A stretch of DNA of 5,816 bases, taken from assembly GCA_028869725.1 (NCBI GenBank), contig JAGWRJ010000883.1:1-5816 (forward strand). The letters are read 5' to 3'. The position numbers and the translations under genes were made by a program. The notes below the pieces were generated by a model. That model was not told where the DNA came from. It saw only the letters and a list, made by a program, of their open reading frames with translations, and ran no database searches. This document shows positions 1-5,669 of the stretch, piece by piece. Within the stretch, counting starts at the first letter, position 1, and every line of letters begins with the position of its first letter. This DNA comes from Alphaproteobacteria bacterium. GTDB taxonomy: Bacteria > Pseudomonadota > Alphaproteobacteria > Micropepsales > Micropepsaceae.

Positions 1-480
1 CATTGCGTACGGCTCTGTCCTTCAAATCCAGACCGTCTCTATCAACAGAACCACTGCGGCATCTACCGTCTCGACCGCCCGGGCACGACCTGGGAACGCA
101 TTGGTACGAATATGCCAAAGAAGGTCGGCGATATCGGCTTTCCGATGGTGGTGCATCCGCGCGACGACAGCACTGCTTGGGTGTTTCCCATGGACGGCAC
201 CACGGTGTGGCCACGCACCAGCCCCGAGGGCAGGCCTGCGGTCTACGTTACGAAGAACGCAGGCAGGACCTGGCAGCGCCAGTCGACTGGACTTCCCGAT
301 CGGGGCTGGTGGACCGTCAAGCGTCAGGCGATGACAAGCGACAAAGAGGACCCTGTTGGACTTTATTTTGGCACGACGAGCGGTGAGATCTGGATGAGCC
401 GCAACGAGGGCCAGGACTGGGAAAACCTGGCGCTCCATCTTCCGGAAATATATGCGCTGGAAGCCGCGCAGCTTTCATGA
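1..480 (+). CDS. BNR/Asp-box beta-propeller protein (sialidase/sortilin fold), 3' part only
   Basis: The reading frame is open from the first base and ends at TGA 478-480, so about 159 C-terminal residues are present and the start lies outside the window. Three segments resemble degenerate Asp-boxes (consensus S-x-D-x-G-x-x-W), each at a blade turn: one ending RPGTTWERIG near residue 38, then TKNAGRTWQ, then SRNEGQDWE near the C-terminus. This spacing is typical of the WD40/YVTN/BNR-like superfamily often labelled exo-alpha-sialidase or VPS10/sortilin-like glycosyl hydrolase. Sialidase activity cannot be claimed: the catalytic residues would lie elsewhere and most family members are not proven enzymes. 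The stop overlaps the ATG of the following MoaD-like gene (ATGA at 477-480), which implies translational coupling. The fold call is fairly sure; the function is unknown. Confidence 0.8.
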   Translation, partial: HCVRLCPSNPDRLYQQNHCGIYRLDRPGTTWERIGTNMPKKVGDIGFPMVVHPRDDSTAWVFPMDGTTVWPRTSPEGRPAVYVTKNAGRTWQRQSTGLPDRGWWTVKRQAMTSDKEDPVGLYFGTTSGEIWMSRNEGQDWENLALHLPEIYALEAAQLS

Positions 481-734
481 AGGTCCTCATTCCAAGCCCG
501 CTTTTATCCTATACCGGCGCACACGAAGTCGATGCACATGGTTCAACCATGACCGAACTGCTCAGCGATCTTGATCGTCGCTTCCCGGGCTTGCGCTTTC
601 GCATGGTTGACGAGCAAGACCGCATGCGCCGGCATATACGCTTTTTCGTCAATGGCGAGCAGACCTTCGACATGAATTATCGCTTCAGTCCCGGCGACGA
701 GGTGCAGATTGTCCAGGCGCTCAGTGGCGGCTAG
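477..734 (+). CDS. MoaD/ThiS-family ubiquitin-like beta-grasp small protein
   Basis: An 85-residue protein, the normal size for MoaD/ThiS sulfur carriers. It starts MKVLIPSPL (strand 1), has a helix around TMTELLSDLDRRFPG (residues 24-38), then RHIRFFVNGEQ (52-62), and ends GDEVQIVQALSGG. The terminal Gly-Gly is the residue pair adenylated by an E1-like enzyme (MoeB/ThiF) and then thiocarboxylated or conjugated. The ATG sits inside the stop of the upstream propeller gene (ATGA) and no clear Shine-Dalgarno is seen, so it is probably translated by coupling. No molybdopterin, thiamine or E1-like gene is in the window, so a role in MoCo or thiamine synthesis is not supported by context. It could be a dedicated sulfur carrier or a small modifier. 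The stop (TAG 732-734) overlaps the end of the convergent kinase gene. Confidence 0.87.
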   Translation: MKVLIPSPLLSYTGAHEVDAHGSTMTELLSDLDRRFPGLRFRMVDEQDRMRRHIRFFVNGEQTFDMNYRFSPGDEVQIVQALSGG

Positions 735-2191
735 CTCACAGCCGGCAGGACAAGCCGCGCCTCGAGCCCGCCCAGATCACTTGTCGCCAGTTCGATGCTG
801 CCGCCGTACAGCTTGGCGATGTCGCGTGCAATCGCCAGCCCAAGACCACTGCCTGGTACACTTTCATCAAGGCGCTCGCCACGCTCACCCACTCGGGCCC
901 GCTCTTGCGGGGTCAAGCCGGGCCCGTCATCGGCGATGGCAATAACAAGTGTCTTGCGGCCCTGCAGCGCGGCGCGCACGCGTACCTGCGAGTGCGCCCA
1001 CTTGCAGGCATTATCCATCAGATTGCCGGCCATTTCCTCAAGGTCCTGGCGTTCGCCCCGAAAGCTCAGAGTATCCGGGCAGTAGACGGCAATCTCAACA
1101 CCACGGTCACTATGAATGCGACGCAGTACGCGGCCCAGATCGCCAAGAACCGGGGCAACCGGTGAAGACACCCCCAGGACGGCTTGGGCACCAGCGGCGC
1201 GTGCGCGCATCAGATGGTGGTCGATATGCCTGCGCATGACCTCAACCTGGCGCATCATAGCGTCGGCGAGAGGCCCGGGATTAGCTGCGGCTTCGCTTGC
1301 AAGAACCGATAAGGGAGTTTTGAGCGCATGGGCAAGATTGGAGGCATGGGTGCGCGCCCGGGCCACGACCTCAGTGGAATGCTCGATCAAGCCGTTCAGC
1401 TCTTCTGCAAGCGGAGCAAGCTCGGCGGGATAGCGCCCCTCCAGACGGCGCGCCTTGCCATCGCGAATACGTGCGAGCGCGAACGACAGTTTACGCAGCG
1501 GTTTGAGGCCAACACGGACCTGTATGAAGACCGCTCCAATGAGGCCTGCGCCCAGAAGCACGAACGCCTCGAACACCATCCGGTTAAACCGGGCAACATC
1601 GCCTTCCAGATCGCCCAGATCGCCGGCTACAAGAAAGATGAACGTGCGTGAGGGCTCCTTCTGCCCTGTTGCCGGGAAAATCACCTTTCGCTCCGCAAAG
1701 CGTACAGGTCGCCCATAAGGACCGATGCTGTTGCCATAGAGGGTAGGATCGTGCGTACGTCGTGCAGTACGCCCTGCCCCCGGCCTGATCGCGGAATCGA
1801 ACAGCGAGCGGGAAATCCGCGCCCGGGCAAGATCTGGTTGGCCAGCATCGTCCGGTACGATCTCCCAGTAAGACCCGGAATAGATCCGTTCAAATCTGGG
1901 GTCCTTGAACCGCCCCTGCAGGGATACCTGACCATCCGCAGTCAGTGTCGCCGCTGCGATCATGCTGCCGAGATCAGCGGCAAGTCTTTCGTCGAACTCG
2001 TCCTGTACCGCGGCCCGAAACACGCCCGACAGAACAAGGCCACCGATCAAAAGCCCGGCAATCGTCCAGACCGCAGCGGCTGCAATCAGGCGTGCCGCAA
2101 GCGAATTGAACTTCAGACGCGGTAGCCTCAGGACGCCGCCGATCTCCTGCAGCGTTCTGTGTAGCCGTTCCTTGAAGCTGGCGGTGCTCAT
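731..2191 (-). CDS. feuQ: FeuQ/PhoQ-like membrane sensor histidine kinase
   Basis: Senses a periplasmic signal and phosphorylates the response regulator encoded just upstream. In the 486-residue form: cytoplasmic N-terminus, TM1 about 31-59, periplasmic domain about 60-204, TM2 about 205-226, HAMP-like linker about 227-280, then the catalytic core. The phosphoacceptor motif HALKTPL has its His near residue 288 and is the PhoQ/FeuQ variant rather than the usual HELRTPL. The N box is NLMDNACKWA (390-399), the G1 box DDGPGL (421-426) and the G2 box GSGLGLAIA (447-455), so all ATPase motifs are intact. I chose ATG 2189-2191 because GGAGA lies 4 bases upstream. An in-frame ATG at 2261-2263 would add 24 hydrophilic residues and overlap the regulator gene, but has no convincing ribosome binding site. 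The chosen start leaves a 43-bp gap to the regulator stop. The feuQ name rests on remembered family resemblance and gene order; a generic PhoQ-type kinase is the alternative. Confidence 0.9.
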   Translation of the reverse strand: MSTASFKERLHRTLQEIGGVLRLPRLKFNSLAARLIAAAAVWTIAGLLIGGLVLSGVFRAAVQDEFDERLAADLGSMIAAATLTADGQVSLQGRFKDPRFERIYSGSYWEIVPDDAGQPDLARARISRSLFDSAIRPGAGRTARRTHDPTLYGNSIGPYGRPVRFAERKVIFPATGQKEPSRTFIFLVAGDLGDLEGDVARFNRMVFEAFVLLGAGLIGAVFIQVRVGLKPLRKLSFALARIRDGKARRLEGRYPAELAPLAEELNGLIEHSTEVVARARTHASNLAHALKTPLSVLASEAAANPGPLADAMMRQVEVMRRHIDHHLMRARAAGAQAVLGVSSPVAPVLGDLGRVLRRIHSDRGVEIAVYCPDTLSFRGERQDLEEMAGNLMDNACKWAHSQVRVRAALQGRKTLVIAIADDGPGLTPQERARVGERGERLDESVPGSGLGLAIARDIAKLYGGSIELATSDLGGLEARLVLPAVS

Positions 2192-2234
2192 GCCGTCTCC
2201 GGGATTGCGCGGCACATTGGAGTAGGACGGCCCC

Positions 2235-2912
2235 TCATTGTGCGCGCGGCGCATCCGGATCATCCAGACAATAGCCGAGGCCGCGCACCGTCTGGATTGT
2301 GTCGGGCCCTAGCTTCTTGCGCAGTCTTCCGACAAAAACCTCGATGGTATTCGAATCGCGGTCGAAATCCTGATCGTAGAGATGCTCGATGAGTTCGCTG
2401 CGGCTCACCACCCGTCCCTTGTGATGCGCAAGATAGGAGATGAGCCGGTACTCGAGACTGGTTAGCTTGACCGGATTGCCATCATAACTGACCCGGCTCG
2501 AGCGGGTATCGACGTGCAACTTGCCGATCTCGATCTCGGCGGATGCGTGACCGGCCGACCGGCGCAGCACCGCTCGCAGACGTGCCAGCAGTTCCTCGGT
2601 ATGAAACGGCTTGGCCAGATAATCATCGGCGCCCGCATCAAACCCGGCCACCTTGTCGCTCCAGCGATCGCGCGCCGTCAGGATGAGGACCGGCATGGTG
2701 CGCCCGCTCTTGCGCCATTTTTCCAGAACCGTGACGCCGTCCATCTTCGGCAGCCCAAGATCAAGCACAACCGCGTCATAAGGTTCGGTGTCCCCCAGAA
2801 AATGGGCCTCCTCGCCATCGGCTGCGCTGTCCACCGCGTACCCCGCGTCACTCAGCGCCTTGACCAGAAGGGGCTGCAGGTCCCGGTCATCCTCAACGAC
2901 TAGAATACGCAT
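2235..2912 (-). CDS. feuP: FeuP-like OmpR/PhoP-family response regulator
   Basis: A complete 225-residue DNA-binding response regulator. The receiver domain (1-118) shows the acidic pair D8/D9, phosphoacceptor D51 in VVLDLGLPKMDG, T79 in LILTARD and K101 in the YLAKPF loop. The C-terminal winged helix (about 125-218) has KLTSLEYRLISYLAHHKGRV, then DSNTIEVFVGRLRKKLG as recognition helix and TVRGLGY as wing. The segments DGEEAHFLGDTEPYDAVVLD and DQDFDRDSNTIEVFVGRL closely match what I remember of rhizobial FeuP, and LTARDRWSDKV also recalls PhoP. S. meliloti FeuP/FeuQ controls ndvA-dependent cyclic beta-glucan export; whether that regulon holds here cannot be judged. The ATG at 2910-2912 is 20 bp after the stop of the secreted protein gene, with only a weak GAG-type ribosome site, which fits an operon. 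The family is certain; the feuP orthology is likely. Confidence 0.94.
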   Translation of the reverse strand: MRILVVEDDRDLQPLLVKALSDAGYAVDSAADGEEAHFLGDTEPYDAVVLDLGLPKMDGVTVLEKWRKSGRTMPVLILTARDRWSDKVAGFDAGADDYLAKPFHTEELLARLRAVLRRSAGHASAEIEIGKLHVDTRSSRVSYDGNPVKLTSLEYRLISYLAHHKGRVVSRSELIEHLYDQDFDRDSNTIEVFVGRLRKKLGPDTIQTVRGLGYCLDDPDAPRAQ

Positions 2913-2932
2913 GCAATGGTCTCGGTTCTGGT

Positions 2933-3292
2933 TCAGCGATGATGCCGGTTTTGAGGTCCGCGGTCATGGTGACCTTCGCGCGGATGGTATTCACGGGGGC
3001 CAGGAGGCTCGGGACGCGGACCATGAACTCTGCCACGCACAGCCCCGCTTCGAGCTTCGGTATCGTACCAGACCATGTGTCCCTGCGGCGTTAACCATTT
3101 GAGACGGTAATGCAGATGCCCGTCCTGACCACGGTATGGCCCTTGCGCATCATAAAAGGTTCCTGGATGGGACTGGCGAAACCCGGGCAGGATCTGGTCG
3201 AGGCGCTGGGGCGGAGCCCTGCCATGGCCGTGCGCCAGGCTCGCCGCAGGCAGCGACACCAGAATGCACAAAAGGAGGGTTTGCGGGCGCAT
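2933..3292 (-). CDS. Small secreted PepSY-like protein in the FeuN position, His-rich tail
   Basis: 119 residues. MRPQTLLLCILVSLPAASLA is a clear Sec signal peptide with likely cleavage after SLA (about residue 20), leaving a periplasmic protein of about 99 residues. The middle (about 30-86: LDQILPGF, then GHLHYRLKWLTPQGHMVWYD and a closing ARSGAVRG) has the helix then beta-hairpin rhythm of a single degenerate PepSY domain. The tail (about 87-119) is rich in Pro, Arg and His (HHDRGPQNRHHR), possibly metal-binding or disordered. It is the first gene of a minus-strand operon and ends 20 bp before the response regulator. In S. meliloti a small periplasmic protein, FeuN, is encoded directly upstream of feuP and inhibits FeuQ. 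By position and export this gene is a candidate functional counterpart, but I cannot show sequence homology to FeuN. The ATG at 3290-3292 gives the only frame with a signal peptide; its ribosome site is weak. Confidence 0.82.
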   Translation of the reverse strand: MRPQTLLLCILVSLPAASLAHGHGRAPPQRLDQILPGFRQSHPGTFYDAQGPYRGQDGHLHYRLKWLTPQGHMVWYDTEARSGAVRGRVHGPRPEPPGPREYHPREGHHDRGPQNRHHR

Positions 3293-3311
3293 GCAGCCAT
3301 CTAACGAAGCC

Positions 3312-3345
3312 CGCCTGAATGGGCGATGAACGCAGCTTTCAGGCG
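3312..3345. repeat. 8-bp inverted repeat in the operon leader
   Basis: CGCCTGAA at 3312-3319 and TTCAGGCG at 3338-3345 are perfect reverse complements with an 18-bp spacer. The right arm overlaps the proximal unit of the 11-bp-period repeat, so the TTCAG core occurs three times within 42 bp, once in the opposite orientation. It could be an additional operator half-site or a leader RNA stem; the sequence alone does not decide. Confidence 0.45.
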
Positions 3346-3353
3346 CGGTTCAG
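3337..3353 (-). promoter_or_regulatory. Candidate FeuP/PhoP-type binding site: 11-bp-period direct repeat
   Basis: On the plus strand TTTCAG (3337-3342) and GTTCAG (3348-3353) repeat TTCAG exactly 11 bp apart. Read toward the operon this is CTGAAC-N5-CTGAAA. OmpR/PhoP-family dimers bind tandem half-sites at one helical-turn spacing, and this lies 45-61 bp upstream of the start codon of the secreted protein gene, suitable for autoregulation. The repeat is seen directly; its recognition by the neighbouring regulator is inferred. Confidence 0.5.
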
Positions 3354-3467
3354 CCTTGGACGCCTAGTCTTTCAAGGTTCGGGACGGATAGCAGGCCTAG
3401 CCGCCCCGTCCGGTCCGCAGCCAGGCGGTCTTGCCCCTCAACGCCTTGCAAGCGGATCAAGACACAG

Positions 3468-3498
3468 GCCCGCACGATGCTCCCCCCCTCGTGCGGGC
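3468..3498 (-). terminator. Probable hairpin terminator after the 465-residue gene
   Basis: GCCCGCACGA (3468-3477) pairs perfectly with TCGTGCGGGC (3489-3498) around an 11-base loop containing seven C on the plus strand. It begins 13 bp past the stop of the minus-strand gene at 3512. The downstream minus-strand sequence CTGTGTCTT is only moderately U-rich, while the plus side has TTT, so an intrinsic terminator working mainly for the minus-strand gene is likely but not ideal. It would insulate the signalling operon from the upstream gene. Confidence 0.65.
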
Positions 3499-3511
3499 TT
3501 TCGTGTCGCCG

Positions 3512-4909
3512 TCAGGCCGCTGCCGACGACAGAGCAGCACGACCACGTCGCCTCAGATATTCGGCTTCATTTGCGCCAAGGATCCGCGCTGTCAATTGTG
3601 CTGCGAATTCGAGTGAATCTTCAGCAGGAGTGACCGTATCCGGGCTGGCTTCACGCATCACTCGCAGCAATTCTTCATTGTAGGTGCGCATCTCGCGCTC
3701 TGTTTCCTCTTGGGCCGCGTCCAGTGCTGCCGAGACCGAAACCGCCGCGGCAAAGGGTCGGCAGCCTACAATGAGATCAGCATATCGCAGGGCCCGCTGC
3801 CGCTTCTCGTCGGATGCTGGCCGTGCCAGATCCGGCACGCGCGGCCCGCCGCTGAAACTCGCCCGATGTGTCGGCAACGCTCCAAGAATTTCCCGGCTAC
3901 TGCGCTCGAGCAGGCCCTGAAGGGATTCAGCCGCCGTGGCGCGGGCCTTGACCAGACGCTGGCCCCACTTTCCATGGCGCCGTACCTCAACTTCCTTGAC
4001 GAGCCCCATCGACAGTTCGGCGAAGCCTGCTATGGCGGTGCTGAGATCATCAGGGTCGAAGAGCGGGTGCTTGGCACTGCAGATGGTAGACAGATAGCTG
4101 TCCATCTCTCCCAGCAGGAGTTCGCCGACAAGACCCATGTCGGTCGCCGAGATCAGCGTATCGCCCTGCTGGCGCGAGACAAAGCAGGGCAGGCGCAGCG
4201 CCTCCCAGGGACGGGAAAGGCGGTACATGGTAATGACCGCAACATATGGCGCAGAATCCGCCACGCGGGCGACAACGCGCTCATAAAGATCCCGCAGCTC
4301 AAGCAGAATGGGTTCGCTGAGGCTCGGCAATGGTCGGGGAATGAGTTTCTGCAGTTCGATCACCTCCGGTCCGATCGCAAGCAGCCGGGCCATTTCTTCA
4401 GCGTCAGCCAGGGTGGCTTCGCTGCCCAACCGGGCCTTGGCGTGGGCGCGGCCAGCCTTGTCGAGCACCGCCGTCGACATTGCGGCAGCAGACGCGAGCC
4501 AGAATTCACCGGCCCTTGCGAGCGCACCCTCTGCATCCAGCGAGACGAGGGCCGCCTGACAATCGCGCATATAGGCGGCGGTGGCCTCCGGCAGCAGTGT
4601 TTGCTCGAGCCAGTTCCAGACCGGGATAATGCTTTCGCGCGAGATCTCGCCCTGGACTTTTGACCGGCGCGGGCCGGAGATGAAGAGATCTTCGAAAGGT
4701 CGGCAGAACAGTCGGCGTGGCGACGCCACCCGTGAGCCTTCTGCGCCACGCAGGGACGGCCGCAAGGAATCGAGAATCACCTCATGCGGCAGTGCCCGGC
4801 CGCCCGACAGCCGGTCGACCTCAACAGCCTTGGCCAAGCGCTGCGCCACCGGCGCAGGAAGGCCGGACAGCAGGCGCTCGAGAACTTGCACCTTTTGCGG
4901 TGCGATCAT
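3512..4909 (-). CDS. Uncharacterised conserved-looking 465-residue protein
   Basis: I do not recognise a named domain. The protein is 465 residues, predicted mostly alpha-helical, with no signal peptide and no transmembrane segment, so it is probably cytoplasmic. The most motif-like part is residues 66-101, with RLFCRPFEDLF followed by SIIPVWNWLE. I have the impression of seeing this kind of segment in hypothetical proteins of other Alphaproteobacteria, but cannot confirm it. Residues 221-300 contain hydrophobic helices (PYVAVITMYRLSRPWEALRL, then MGLVGELLLGEMDSYL). Residues 395-425 are charged and may form a short coiled coil, and the C-terminus is Arg/Ala-rich. The ATG at 4907-4909 has AGGAAG 9 bases upstream. 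It is monocistronic: divergent from the XRE gene, with a hairpin after its stop. Codon and GC character match its neighbours, so it looks like a resident gene. That it is a real gene is well supported; its function is unknown. Confidence 0.85.
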   Translation of the reverse strand: MIAPQKVQVLERLLSGLPAPVAQRLAKAVEVDRLSGGRALPHEVILDSLRPSLRGAEGSRVASPRRLFCRPFEDLFISGPRRSKVQGEISRESIIPVWNWLEQTLLPEATAAYMRDCQAALVSLDAEGALARAGEFWLASAAAMSTAVLDKAGRAHAKARLGSEATLADAEEMARLLAIGPEVIELQKLIPRPLPSLSEPILLELRDLYERVVARVADSAPYVAVITMYRLSRPWEALRLPCFVSRQQGDTLISATDMGLVGELLLGEMDSYLSTICSAKHPLFDPDDLSTAIAGFAELSMGLVKEVEVRRHGKWGQRLVKARATAAESLQGLLERSSREILGALPTHRASFSGGPRVPDLARPASDEKRQRALRYADLIVGCRPFAAAVSVSAALDAAQEETEREMRTYNEELLRVMREASPDTVTPAEDSLEFAAQLTARILGANEAEYLRRRGRAALSSAAA

Positions 4910-4970
4910 GGTCGCAGTCTTCCTGGGCCTGCGCGGCCCCCCCGATGGTCACCGACGCGTCAGGCATACT

Positions 4971-4992
4971 GGTTAACCCGGTTTCCGTTAAC
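4971..4992. promoter_or_regulatory. Two GTTAAC palindromes in the divergent intergenic region
   Basis: GTTAAC occurs at 4972-4977 (within the 8-bp palindrome GGTTAACC, 4971-4978) and again at 4987-4992, 15 bp apart. The region lies between the divergent starts at 4909 and 5069. TTAA is rare in the rest of this GC-rich window, so the pair stands out. It may be an operator for one of the two genes. The TTAA spacing (11 bp) does not fit the CtrA consensus TTAA-N7-TTAA. Confidence 0.4.
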
Positions 4993-5068
4993 GTCGCGTT
5001 GAATACCGGCACGATGGCCACGGCCGGATCGCTCGTTTATCGTCGGGGTGGGCTGAACGGCCTTGCGG

Positions 5069-5299
5069 ATGTCAATCACGGGGCGGCAGGTGCGACCGAG
5101 CGACTTCAGACGCTGGCGAAAGGGCCTCAAACTATCCCAGCAGGAGGCCGCCGACGCCCTCGGGCTAAAGCGGCGGGTGGTCCAGTATTATGAAAAAGGC
5201 GAGCGCGACGGCGAACCGGTGGAGATTCCCAAAGCCGTCCGCCTGGCCTGTTATGCCCTCGCCGAAGGCGTTTACGACTATCACGGCCCCCACGATTAA
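5069..5299 (+). CDS. Small XRE-family helix-turn-helix protein
   Basis: 76 residues, little more than a single Cro/C1-type HTH. RPSDFRRWRKGLKLSQQEAADALG (9-32) supplies helices 1 and 2, and KRRVVQYYEKGERDG (35-49) the recognition helix and following turn, with the family-typical S-Q-x-x-A and YEKG signatures. The remainder, VEIPKAVRLACYALAEGV, is the final helix, probably for dimerisation. I chose ATG 5069-5071. The only upstream in-frame start is TTG 5063-5065, just after an in-frame TGA at 5054-5056; neither has a strong ribosome site. It is a solo regulator, divergent from the 465-residue gene and convergent with the winged-helix-like gene. There is no toxin or phage partner nearby, so an antitoxin or prophage repressor role is not indicated. 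Its target is unknown; the flanking GGTTAA elements are candidates. Confidence 0.85.
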   Translation: MSITGRQVRPSDFRRWRKGLKLSQQEAADALGLKRRVVQYYEKGERDGEPVEIPKAVRLACYALAEGVYDYHGPHD

Positions 5300-5310
5300 C
5301 CTTGGTTAAT
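5295..5310. repeat. A/T-rich inverted repeat spanning two convergent stop codons
   Basis: ATTAACC (5295-5301) and GGTTAAT (5304-5310) are perfect reverse complements around a 2-bp TT centre. The TAA of the XRE gene (5297-5299) and the TAA of the minus-strand gene (5306-5308) both lie in the arms. With a 2-base centre and mostly A-T pairs it is a poor RNA hairpin and has no U-tract, so a protein site is at least as likely as a bidirectional terminator. It shares the GGTTAA half-site with the element at 4971-4978. Confidence 0.45.
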
Positions 5311-5650
5311 GCGCGTGGTGATGCAGGATCTCGTCATAGAGACCGGTGTCGTATGCAAGGCCGGCCGGGGTCAGAGTGATCTGGCGCGGCCATTCGGCCC
5401 GCGCCAGAGCCTTGCGTTCCAGCGCATTCCAGACCTTGTCATTGAACAGGCCGGTTGCATCGCGCCCGGCCACTGTCGCATCTCCCAGATGGAAGTGATC
5501 GCCATGGGCATTGGGAAAGACATGTATTGTCATCTCACCCTCCCCAGGTCCGGCCATCGCGGCCTGGGGAAGGCGGGCCAGGGCCTGTAGCAGCGTCAGC
5601 GTGCGCAGCTGCAGAGGATTGAGTTTGAGAGGATTGGTCCGTGGCGGCAT
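5306..5650 (-). CDS. Winged-helix-like protein of unknown function
   Basis: 114 residues from ATG 5648-5650, chosen because GGAG lies 6 bases upstream. A TTG at 5681-5683 would add 11 residues but lies inside the putative promoter. The layout is winged-helix-like: helix NPLQLRTLTLLQALARL (11-27), a beta-rich middle EMTIHVFPNAHGDHFHLGDATVAG (39-62), helix NDKVWNALERKALARA (70-85) and the wing QITLTPAGLAYD (90-101). The pattern W-x-x-L-E-R-K-x-L followed by L-T-P-x-G resembles MarR/PadR-like domains. The HGDHFHLG cluster (49-56) and the HHHAH C-terminus could bind metal, but this is conjecture. It starts 62 bp from, and divergent to, the CoA-transferase gene, a usual arrangement for a local regulator. 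I do not recognise a named family; DNA binding is inferred from the fold pattern only. Confidence 0.8.
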   Translation of the reverse strand: MPPRTNPLKLNPLQLRTLTLLQALARLPQAAMAGPGEGEMTIHVFPNAHGDHFHLGDATVAGRDATGLFNDKVWNALERKALARAEWPRQITLTPAGLAYDTGLYDEILHHHAH

Positions 5651-5669
5651 AACGTTCTCCGGTTCAATG

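Noticed and set aside
22..438. 138-codon minus-strand frame opposite the propeller gene
   Set aside because: The plus-strand frame has Asp-box repeats and a coupled downstream gene; the antisense frame has no supporting feature.
2192..2263. Upstream ATG extending the histidine kinase by 24 residues
   Set aside because: It would overlap the regulator gene by 29 bp and lacks a good ribosome site, whereas the internal ATG has GGAGA 4 bases upstream.
3710..4663. 317-codon open frame on the plus strand
   Set aside because: It lies entirely antisense to the 465-residue gene, its translation has no recognisable motif, and long antisense frames are expected in GC-rich DNA.
4937..4943. Run of seven C before the 465-residue gene, and a similar run at 3482-3488, as phase-variable tracts
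   Set aside because: One is in a 5' leader and the other in a terminator loop. Neither is in a coding frame, and both are too short to argue for slippage without population data.
4971..4992. CtrA-binding site suggested by paired TTAA
   Set aside because: The TTAA pair is 11 bp apart rather than 7; the downstream pair at 5296-5309 has 6. Neither fits the canonical spacing, so I do not call it.
4717..5193. 158-codon plus-strand frame crossing the intergenic region and the XRE gene start
   Set aside because: It overlaps the HTH gene in another frame and the 465-residue gene on the other strand; its composition is low-complexity Arg/Ala/Pro with no motif.
5069..5650. Toxin-antitoxin module made of the XRE protein and its neighbour
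   Set aside because: The two genes are convergent, not an operon, and the neighbour has no toxin-like motif.
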